From Okapia johnstoni (lineage: Eukaryota; Chordata; Mammalia; Artiodactyla; Giraffidae), in the NCBI GenBank assembly GCA_024291935.2, contig CM044306.1:21275001-21339000 (forward strand): a DNA stretch of 64,000 nt, written 5' to 3'. Below are positions 18,553-27,059 of this stretch, one piece after another. Both the position numbers and the translations under genes were made by a program. The notes beneath the pieces were generated by a model that was given only the letters and a program-made list of their open reading frames with translations, ran no database searches and was not told where the DNA came from. Each line of letters begins with the position of its first letter. Position 1 is the stretch's first letter.

Positions 18553-18960
18553 CTCGGCGTGGCGCGCTGGACCGGGCTGGGCAGCGACGCGGGGGTCTCA
18601 GCGCCCCGTGCCGGGGGCGTCCATGGGGGGCCGATGGGGCCCGGGCCGCCCGCCTCCTGCGCGCCCGGGTGTGAGTGCGAGTGAGCGCGGGGGGGCGGGG
18701 GGCGAGTGTGGCGGCCCCGCGGCTCCTCCGGCAGAGGCGGCGGCCGCTCTTGGCTCCTCCCTCCCCCGCCCCGCTCTGGCAGGGGCTCGGGCTCGGCGCG
18801 CCCAGCCGGCTCGCGGCTGCTCCCTGCAGGCCGCCTCGCCGCCGCCGGCCCCCGCCCCCCGCCCCCCGCCGCGCCCCGGGACCCCGGCCAGCCGCCCGGC
18901 CGCCCCTCGACTGCCTCTGCCCCCGCCCGACCCGCACTCGCCCGCCCCACTCCAGGCGTC
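18553..18960 (-). other. THRA: THRA non-coding exon 1 inside CpG island (5' end not fixed)
   Basis: On the minus strand a strong donor, CCGAG|GTAAGG, has its last exonic base at 18553. It ends a very GC- and CpG-rich stretch, as expected for the untranslated first exon of THRA. The transcription start cannot be read from sequence; somewhere between about 18.75 and 18.96 kb is likely. The exon holds one short upstream ORF (18624-18598) and, if it reaches that far, a G-quadruplex-prone run (18877-18849). It would splice over 11.4 kb to exon 2. Additional alternative 5' exons of THRA may exist in the intron but none is visible with confidence. Confidence 0.6.
18598..18624 (-). other. Upstream ORF in THRA exon 1 (8 codons)
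   Basis: Minus-strand ATG at 18624 in the context CCCCCCATGG (G at +4, but C rather than a purine at -3) encodes MDAPGTGR followed by TGA at 18600-18598. It lies in the presumed THRA leader 45 nt before the donor. It could affect scanning but there is no evidence that it is translated. Confidence 0.45.
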
Positions 18961-18984
18961 TCCGGCAGGAGTGGTGCTTGGTGA

Positions 18985-18994
18985 CATATTTTGG
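18985..18994 (-). promoter_or_regulatory. CArG-like element upstream of THRA
   Basis: Minus strand CCAAAATATG differs at one base from the SRF CArG consensus CC(A/T)6GG. It lies at the outer edge of the THRA CpG island, upstream of the presumed start. Confidence 0.25.
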
Positions 18995-19139
18995 AAGAGA
19001 TGTCATTTAAAACATAGCCTTCGCTTGCTGCAAGAATTGGGGGGTTGGGGGGTGGCACCACGGGGATGGAGAAGGGCACATCGGCGAGCCGAGCCGCCTG
19101 CACTTTAGAAGTCCGGGAGAAAGTCTAAACACCAAACCG

Positions 19140-19262
19140 CAGGCGGTTTAGAGTTTGTTTTGAGTTCGAGTCCCTTTTCTGCCAGTAACTCACTGTATGA
19201 CCTTGAGCAAATCACCACCTCTCTAGGTGACTATCTTCCTCAACCTTACAATTCGAGGATTG
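19140..19262 (+). repeat. MIR SINE remnant
   Basis: Sense-orientation MIR ('CTGCCAGTAACTCACTGTAT', 'GACCTTGAGCAAATCACC') just upstream of the THRA promoter. Confidence 0.7.
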
Positions 19263-19667
19263 AGCACGTGACCCCTGGGGTCCTCTTCAACTAAATCATC
19301 CTGTGTTTTTAATCCTTTTGGGGGTATGCTTCCCCATTACCTCCCTTGCACGCTCATTTCTAACATCATTACCTGCCTAATCCACTGCCTCCCCTTTCAA
19401 ATGTCACCCTCCTCCAATGTAGGCTTTTTCTATTCACTGCCACCAGTCGTTTCCTCGACAATTTGGTGCTCTTTCTGAGCTGGGGAGGGGGCGAGGCTTG
19501 CCCTACCCCCTCAACTCTCAGCTTCAGGACAGTGGGTTTTCCTTCCACGTTTGCCCCTCCCCATCCAACTGTACAGGGCCAGTCCAGAGAGAAGGGCGGG
19601 CTGAGAAAAAATAGATCCCCTTCCCCAAAGGAGAGGTCTGCATCATGCCAGCCCCACCTCTCATGCA

Positions 19668-19683
19668 CGCGCGCGCGCGCGCG

Positions 19684-19737
<54 letters not shown>
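19668..19737 (+). repeat. (CG)n(CA)n alternating purine-pyrimidine tract
   Basis: About 24 bp of uninterrupted CG alternation (19668-19692) passes directly into about 46 bp of CA alternation (to 19737). The total is about 70 bp of perfect alternating purine-pyrimidine, the strongest sequence class for Z-DNA. It lies roughly 0.7-0.9 kb upstream of THRA exon 1. Confidence 0.97.
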
Positions 19738-19738
<1 letters not shown>

Positions 19739-19945
19739 GCATTCGTGGACATAAAACCAACCCGGTGACGCCAGAGCCCCTTTCATCTCGAGATCTCCCA
19801 GCGGCAGGCAGGACTCTAATTACCCCAGCACCCCCTCTGGCCCCGCCGGTTTCCCCGCTGTCATTAGCCCAGTTTTACCAGCGGGGGCCCTAGCCTTCCC
19901 ACGGCTCCCAGGGCGGGGCCCTGTCTCCACCGTCTGCTCATGGAA

Positions 19946-19947
<2 letters not shown>

Positions 19948-20018
<71 letters not shown>

Positions 20019-20059
20019 GGAGAGCTGGTGTGTGTGTGTGTGTGTGTGAAGGAGAGCTA
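19948..20059 (+). repeat. (TG)n microsatellite with duplicated flank
   Basis: (TG)n at 19948-20016, then GAAGGAGAGCT, a second (TG)n at about 20029-20048 and the same GAAGGAGAGCT flank again. This indicates a tandem duplication of repeat end plus flank. Confidence 0.93.
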
Positions 20060-23000
20060 TTCTACCAATAGCCCAGTTTGTACTCGGCAGAATCACTTGC
20101 CAAATGTGGGGTTCTGACCAACAGCCTATGGGAACTGGGCTGCCCTCGCTCTTCTTAGTCTCAGCCACCTGCATCCTAGCTCTGTTGCAGCCACTTCTTT
20201 CACAGGGGGTCCTGGCATTTGCAATGCATGGGTGAGGGGAGGATAATTCTCTTGGGACCCCCCTGGAATCACAGGGATGAGAAGGGCAGTTAGGAAGAAA
20301 CCCTTGGGATGCAGAGTGGAGTGCTGGTGATGAGGGGTTTGCAGATGGGGGAAGGGAGATGGCAGCGGGCAGTTAGAGCTGCAGCCTGCAGAGTCAGCAT
20401 GCAGTCAGTGAACCTGTGGGTTCTGCCTGGGCTCATGGTGGACATGCAACAGCTGCAGTGTGGGGCAGGAAGCTGATCCTGCAGGGTCAAGGCAGCATGC
20501 AGTGGGTGGAGCACCGAGGGTGGTTGTCTACCAATCGATGCCACCTCCTCAGTGATGGGATTTGGCCGATATCCTGGGGCAGGGGGCAGGTCTGTGCTGT
20601 GCAGTGCCCAGGGTGCAGGCTGTGCCATGTGTGGAAACAGTCCTTTGGGACTGGGTTGCCCAGGGAGCTGGGAGATAATCTCAGTGCATAAGACACATTT
20701 ATGAGATGAGCTACTGTATCTTCTGCCTCCATCAGCCAGAATCAGGAGGCGGTGGAGAGTTCTAACGACAGTCAGGATTAGGTCAGGGTGATGGAGTCCA
20801 GAGCTGGAAGGTGAAAGCACTATGGTTTTTCTCTCCCCTCCATTCTGGCTTCCCCACCACATCTCTCTAATGAAAGGCCCTAAAGTTATTGGACAAGAGA
20901 GACTTTATGAAATCCTATACCCAGAGCCATAGATAATGAAGTGCCTCCTAATCTATCTGTTTTTTCCCCTGGGCCTGAGTAGGCACTTTGAACTCAAAGA
21001 GGAAAGTTCACCCGTCCTGCCTTCTCCTTACCTCTCTCACTTTCCTTCACTCCTGACATGGGCTGGTAATAGACCTGGACAAGGGCAAAGTGAAGGGCAC
21101 ACTGCCTCCAAAGCAGGCATCTTGCCAGATGCCAGGATCCAGCCCAAGTCTGGGCTTACAGCCCCTGGCCCTGGGTTGCGTCATTCCCCTTCCCACCCCA
21201 CTCACCCTGCCTACCCCCATTTCTCGAAGCTTCTAGCTCATCTCAGAGTCATTTCATCCCCAGCTCGTGTTCCTTCCTTGCCACGAAATCCTTATCCAGG
21301 CTCCTCCTCCCATCCCTGCCACCTCTTCAGGGCTGAGTCCAAGGGGAGAGCAGAAGAGTGGGGCTCAAGTGAGGATGGATAGAGACCCAGCAGGGATATG
21401 TCTGATAGCCCCCTCCCTCTTAGACTTTGGTTGCCAAGGAGGCAGCAAGAACAGCCTGTTCTCTGGGCTCTCATCGGAACAGCTATGCCCAAGCCTCTCC
21501 CTCTCTTTCCTTCATTCCTTCTCTCCCTCCCAGACTGTTGCTAGGAAGCACCCCAAGACTGATCAAGGGTCTCACCCCTAGAAACCTGGGGATCCAGATA
21601 GCTCTCTGAAGAGCTTCTCCAAAATCCTGGAAGCCAAGACCCCACCCAGCATTCTCCACCCTACCAAGAATCCACAAACAGTTTGGGGGAACGGGGACAA
21701 AGCCTCTGTCACCCTGCCCTGGAACGAATGAGCCCCTCAGTGGCCTAGGCCTCAGTAATTCCCCTTCCCATCTCCCTTTGACCTCTTGGGCCCTGGGTGA
21801 TGTCAGCAAGTGGTGAGGTGTCCAACAGACACCCCCTGACTCCGCAGATACAGCCCCACTTATTGGAGAATTCTGGAAAGACTGGAAAGAAGAAACTGAG
21901 GTATCACCAACTAAGAGAACATAAAACCCAGGTATTTCTCTCTCTTACCAATTTTTTAATCAAGAAAAGATAGTGGAAAAGGAGGAGACGAACGGAGGTC
22001 AGTTTATGCGATTTGGGGATCAGAGGCTGGCAGAGATGAGAGACTGAGAAATTAGCAAACAGTTGCCCAACTAAGAGTAAAGTGACCACTTATTGCTCCC
22101 TATCAATCACCTTTGTCCCATCAGATGCCCTGTTTATGGGTCACAAAAACGAGAGCCAGGGAGGGGACTCGGGCCTGGCTGAGGGTAAAAGTAGAAAAAG
22201 AAGCTGACACCTTCTCCAGGTTGTCTTTCAGAACTTCTACTTTTGTTCATTCATTTGACACTTTCTTTTTGAACATTTAATACATCTCAGATATTGGATC
22301 CCCTAAATGTTTCCAGCTTCTGGTCTCAGAATGTTGCCACCTGGAACACGTTCATCCTGCTTTGCCAGGAGAAGAGGTGAGGGGCAGTCTCCTTTACCTG
22401 CCACACCACAGCCCTCCCCCTCCAGTTAAAGGAGAGGTGGCACAGGTAGCTGTGGAGTCCAAGAGGACAGAGTGGCTCTCAGAGCCAGAAGGGAGGAGCA
22501 GCAGCCTGTCCAGGGTTCAGGATCACGGCACTCTCTTCTCCTTGCTGGAGGGTGTGGAGAGAGAAGGCATCCTTCAGGTGTTAGAGAGGAAACCACTCTG
22601 AGGTTCAGAGTGGTTCAGATTCAGAGTGGTTCAGTGGTTCAAAGGTTCAGATTCTGCCTTTCACTGTCCTGGCTGGCCTCTTTCTGGACCTCTCCTGGGG
22701 GCAGTGGGAAGATAGAGGCGGAACTGGGGGGGATCCAGGAGCTGTCCCTGAGGGGGGACCACCTTGTAGTCCTCTCCATCCTCCCCTTCCCCAGATAGAC
22801 AGAGAGTGGGGAGCTGAATGTGGGGACGGGTAAGGGGAGGGAACTGGTTTGGAGCCAGCTGTGTACAGAGTGTGGAGTGTGTGGGAACGACTTGCTTTCT
22901 TTCCCATCCACCTGCTGCCAATTAACTCCCCATAGTGGGGGGACCCAGGCAAGCTTCCAAAGGAAAATGTTCTTCCCTATAGAGAGAAGGGATGATGACA

Positions 23001-23222
23001 CCCTTTGTGCCTTGCGTGCTTACCAAGTATTTCAGAGTTGCTCAGTTTAGACTTGCCACTTTTCCCTACACTTCTTTCCAGCCTAGATGAGGAATGTTCC
23101 CATTTCCTTGGGTACCCAAACCCCGATTCCTCACAGCAGTTTACCGCAAGTCCCCACTCCGACCTAGTTCCTTTTCAGCTACTCCTTCAGTGTTGTCATG
23201 TCACTCTGCCTGGCTGGCTTTT

Positions 23223-23441
23223 TGTTTGTTTGTTTTATTTTTAATTCATTTTTAATTTGAGGGCACTGGGTCTTAGTTTCAGCACATGGGATCTTTACTT
23301 GCAGCGTGTGGGATCTTTAGCTGGGGCATGCAAACTCTTGGTTGTGGCATGTGGGATCTAGTTTCCTGATTAGGGGTCAAACCCAGGCTCCCTGCATTGG
23401 GAGCACAGAGTCTTAGCCACTGGACCACCAGGGAAGTTCTA
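23223..23441 (-). repeat. CHR-type tRNA-Glu SINE
   Basis: Inverted; the tRNA head is at the right ('GCCACTGGACCACCAGGGAA'). Flanked by imperfect duplications of CCTGGCTGGCTTTT (23209-23222 and about 23442-23459). Confidence 0.85.
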
Positions 23442-23889
23442 CCTGGCTGGCTGGCTTTTACTTGCCCCTCTTCTCCAGCCAATTCCTTTCCCCAGCCAGA
23501 CCAGCCAGCAAAATGAAGAGCTTGGACCTTGAGGCTAAGAGGGTGGAAGTGAGAGCTCAGCTTCTATCCGTGCTGAGAGAGAAGAAACAGACAGCCCAGG
23601 AAAGTGGAGTAAGTAAGAGGGATATTTGAGAGGGGCTGTGTGTGGGGAGGGTTTCCTTCTACTCCCAAAGAGGATGTTGGCATCTCTTCTCTCACACACC
23701 GGAGGATTATCATGGAATCCTGGTCTTGTGGAGGGCAAGTCAGAGAGCCTGCAGGGCCCTAGAAGCTATTCTGGTATGGAGGAAAGAGGTGGGGTATGGA
23801 AAGGCAGCCTCTGAAATTGACACACTCGAGAGGACAAAGTAGAAAAACTGGAAATAGCCCTTACCCAGAACTAAGAGAATCCCTTTAGT

Positions 23890-24022
23890 AAATTCTTTGG
23901 CAGTCCAGTGGTTAGGACTCCATGTTTTCACTGCTGAGGGCCCAGGTTCAATCCCTGGTCAAGGAATTAAGATCTCGAAAGCTGTGCAGCACAGCCAAAA
24001 AATAAATAAATAAATAAATAAG
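23890..24022 (+). repeat. CHR-type tRNA-Glu SINE
   Basis: Head 'GCAGTCCAGTGGTTAGGACT', B-box-like 'GGTTCAATCCCTGGTCA', and an (AAAT)n tail at its right end. Confidence 0.85.
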
Positions 24023-25289
24023 AGTGTCCTTTTAAACCCTTAGAAGTCCAGTCCTTGGGGAAACCCTGCCAAACCATGAGAAAGAGCTGCTGGTGAGAGG
24101 TGGAGCACAGGGAAGGCAGATGGTCTCATGACAAAAGCCACCTCTGCCACTGTAAGGTGGGGGAGGAGGCAGCCCTCCCCAGAGGTCTGCCAGCTTCCTG
24201 CCAGAAGGGGATGGTCTGAGTTCAGAATGCCACTCTCCTCAGGGCCCAAACATTCTCCACTCCCATGTGGACCAAGTCAGAAGCAGTCGCAAAGTTGACA
24301 GCTTTTCTCTGAGAGGACAGTTTGGGCTCTGTGGGATGGGAGTGGAGTGGCAGGATGCATGGATGTGTCAAGGTGGGAAGCCCTAAGCTGCAGTGACAGC
24401 AAAGGAATAAGAGGATGGAGGCGGGCGAAGGTAGAGTTGGGGGCCTGGGAGAAGCAGGGAAGCCAGGTACGTGAGAGACTGCTGAGAAACAAGATCTGTG
24501 GCCGGCTTCAATGTGTGTGGCTGAGGGGAGTTTGGAGGTCAAGTGTGAGAAGTCTGGGTTCTCCCTCCTTCCTGCTTTGGAAGCTTTGGCTACACATATT
24601 TGGCAGCTGTTTTGTATAAACATTATTCCCCAGTGGTGTTGCTTGGGCAGGCACTAAAGGGAGCAGAATGGAGGGGGTTGTGGGTGGGTTATGGGGAAGG
24701 AGGAAGCTGAAGACAGTCATGACCTTAGAGGGATGTGATCTGGGTCTCCTCCAGCTGCACTCTCCTCTTCAGAACAGGAGTTCTGGTCTCCCTGTTTAGA
24801 CTATGCTCCAGACACCCAGGATCCTGTCATTCTCTGCCGGAGAGCTGCAGGTTTGCTTGCAGAGCCTGAGGGGACTGCTCTTCCAGATTCATCCCTCTGA
24901 GAACTGAGTCTAACACTTAAAGGGTGACCAAAGAATGGTGACTGGGAAATATGGATGGAGCTTGGATTCATGGGTGAGGATCTGAGGCTCCCTGTGGTAT
25001 GGGATGGAGGGCTGAAAATAGGGCTGGCAGGACACTGGCTTGTTCTGGTTGTAAATGTAGTTCTGGTTGTAAATGTTAGTGGTGATCTGTCCACAGGGCA
25101 GGACAGGGATGAGGGCTGTGTGTAGCGAGGCTCAGCTGTTGGAGTCAGAGGTGGGTAGCATTTACTTTTGGCTTCTCACTGGGGAAGGGGGGTTGGAGAA
25201 AGGCTAATAATCCAAACACTGGACATAATTATCTATAATGTGGTTCCGTAGGTTAAAGCAAGACATCATGTTTTAAAAGTAATTAATTT

Positions 25290-25596
25290 ATATTTGCCTG
25301 TGCTGGATCTTGGTTTCTGAACATAGGGATTCTCTAGTTCAGGTGTGTGGGGGGGCTACTCTCTAGTTGTAGTGTGTGGGCTTCTCACTTCAATGGCTTC
25401 TCTTGTTGCAGAGCGTGGGCTCTAGGGCCTGCGGGCTTCAGTGGTTGTGGCTCTTGGTCTCTAGAGACTGGGCTCAGCATTTGTGACCCATGGGCTTAGT
25501 TGCTCCTCGGCAGGTGGAATCTTCCGTGATCAGGGCTAGAATGTGTCCTCTGCATTGGCAGGCAGATTCTTAACCACTGGACCACCAGGGAAGTCT
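25290..25596 (-). repeat. CHR-type SINE, long copy
   Basis: Inverted; tRNA-like head at the right end ('TTAACCACTGGACCACCAGG') and a long TG-rich body to the left. Abuts an older L1M fragment. Confidence 0.8.
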
Positions 25597-25639
25597 AATC
25601 ATACTGCTTTTAATAAACATTAAAAAAAAAAAGAATTTT

Positions 25640-25960
25640 AGTTTTAGATTTATAGGAAAAAAATTGAAGCTAGAGAGGATTCCTATATACCCCACTTTCA
25701 ATACCTACCCCTTTTCACCTCTTAGTATGGTAGATGTTACAATTAATGACTGACATTGATACATTATTATTAACTGATATTGATACATTATTACTAACTG
25801 AAGTCCGTGCTTTATTCAGATTGTTTCGTTTTCATCTAAGGTTCTTCTGTTTCAGGATCACAACCAGGACAGCAAGTTACATTTAGTTATCATGTCTCCT
25901 TAGGCCCTCTTGATTTTGAGAGGTTCTTAGACTTTTCTTACCTTCGATTTCCTAAACCTC
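25640..25960 (-). repeat. L1M LINE fragment
   Basis: Resembles the antisense 3' region of old mammalian L1 ('CCTATATACCCCACTTTCAA', 'TTACAATTAATGACTGACAT'). Assigned by recollection of the consensus; strongly diverged. Confidence 0.5.
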
Positions 25961-26261
25961 AGTTTCCTCCTTACTTCTCCCTTAGTCAAGCAGTTGGCTG
26001 GGCCAGAAGATCCTGAGAGAACTGTCAGATTTTAGGGTGAAGGGGTGGGTGAGATGCGTTCAACTGACAGAGACTCAGTATCCCTTTGCAATATAGTTGT
26101 GGAAAGAAGAACTCTGGGAACTCCGGGGGTTTCGGAGGGAAAAAAAAAAAAGCCAGGAAAGAGAAAACCAAAGGCTGAACGTATGTCTCACCCCTGTTGT
26201 GCCTACTAACTAGCGGGCAATGAAAGGGTGTCAGAATTTGATTTAAATGCTCGGTCGACAA

Positions 26262-26573
26262 TGACGTCACTGGAAGAAACTCGATTGCGGTAGGCCTTTT
26301 GAGAGCCTTTCCCCGTAAGCCTCCTGAGTCTCTGAGATCCTCAGCTCCTACTCGTCTTTCCCTCAAGGAGAGAAACAATGCGGGCTGACTAGCTTCTCGT
26401 AGCTTCCGCGCTAGCCGAGTCCAAGAAACTGCAATTCCCAGAAGACATCGTGGTGTGACCGGTGTCTCGCTGCATTCCTATTGGTTCATGTTTGTTACTG
26501 TCAGCCAATAGAAAGCTAGCTCTTTTATAAGTGCCAAAATGGCGACACCTAGGCTCTAGAACTAGATTGTCCG
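26262..26573 (+). promoter_or_regulatory. MED24: MED24 promoter and non-coding exon 1
   Basis: Compact promoter with a perfect CRE TGACGTCA (26262-26269), a ZNF143/THAP11-like block AACTGCAATTCCCAGAAG (about 26427-26444), inverted and direct CCAAT boxes around 26479-26510, a TATA-like TTTTATAA (about 26523-26530) and a YY1 site CAAAATGGCGAC (26535-26546). YY1 sites of this form usually mark the start, so transcription probably begins near 26535. The first exon would end at 26573 before the donor GTAGGC. The next exon starts at 27051 after TCCTCAG. Exon 1 limits are inferred. Confidence 0.7.
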
Positions 26574-27050
26574 GTAGGCTTAAATTTGGGGAGGAGATGG
26601 ATGGAAAGGAAATAGGGAATTATACTTTCAGGGTTGGGGAGGGTGGAGGAAATGGGGGTAGAAATCTGGATTTGGGGTACTAGTGGTTGAGGGACGCAGC
26701 CAGAGCTAAGGGCATATTTAGGCAACCGGAACTGGCTTAACCCCTTACTGCCCATTTATTTTTTGTATTAAGCCCCTTTGACACCTTCTTCTTACTGCTC
26801 TTGTTTAAAGAAGAATGGTTCAGGAGGGAATAACCTAATAGGATCTCTGTTTTGCCCCTTTCCCCTTTTTTTCCTTTCTAGTTCTACTTCCCTTGAATCT
26901 TCATGCATCTACTCCACTCCATCTAAGTCTGCGCTCCACCCCCTCCACCCCCATCCCCTCGCCCGGTTCTTTTCCTCAGAATCCCTTTCCCTTTCTCTAG
27001 CTTGATTTCTCCAACCTCAAGGCTGACCGCTACCTGGCCGGTCTCCTCAG

Positions 27051-27059
27051 AGTGAAATC
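27051..27059 (+). other. MED24: MED24 exon 2, 5' UTR part
   Basis: Nine untranslated bases between the acceptor (AG at 27049-27050) and the ATG at 27060. The start context is ATCATGA, moderate (A at -3, A at +4). No upstream ATG in this part. Confidence 0.75.

Larger units (their letters stand above)
18180..18970. promoter_or_regulatory. THRA: CpG island / THRA promoter region
   Basis: About 0.8 kb of dense CpG with many GGGCGG-type SP1 boxes and no clear TATA box in the body. The island covers the THRA first-exon donor and extends both ways. It is typical of a broadly expressed receptor gene. On the upstream (right) side the sequence drops abruptly to ordinary composition near 18970, with a CArG-like element at 18985-18994. 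Confidence 0.8.
19000..26250. other. THRA-MED24 head-to-head intergenic region
   Basis: About 7.3 kb between the THRA CpG island and the MED24 promoter elements. It contains the MIR at 19140, the CG/CA and TG microsatellites, SINEs at 23223-23441, 23890-24022 and 25290-25596, and an L1M fragment at 25640-25960. The stretch 20060-23200 shows no exon, RNA gene or strong repeat that I recognise. The open frames there (for example on the minus strand at 20290-20862) have no recognisable domain and unremarkable codon content. Confidence 0.6.

Noticed and set aside
18455..19108. Several 110-184 codon frames in both directions across the CpG island
   Set aside because: GC-rich DNA lacks stop codons; the frames overlap each other on both strands, are Ala/Arg/Pro-rich and cover a non-coding first exon.
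19948..20059. Regular repeat as a possible CRISPR-like or satellite array
   Set aside because: Simple TG microsatellite with one duplicated flank; no spacers and a mammalian genome.
20290..20862. 190-codon minus-strand frame in the THRA-MED24 spacer
   Set aside because: No recognisable family, no splice-site or promoter support, and overlapping open frames on the other strand; chance frame is the simpler reading.
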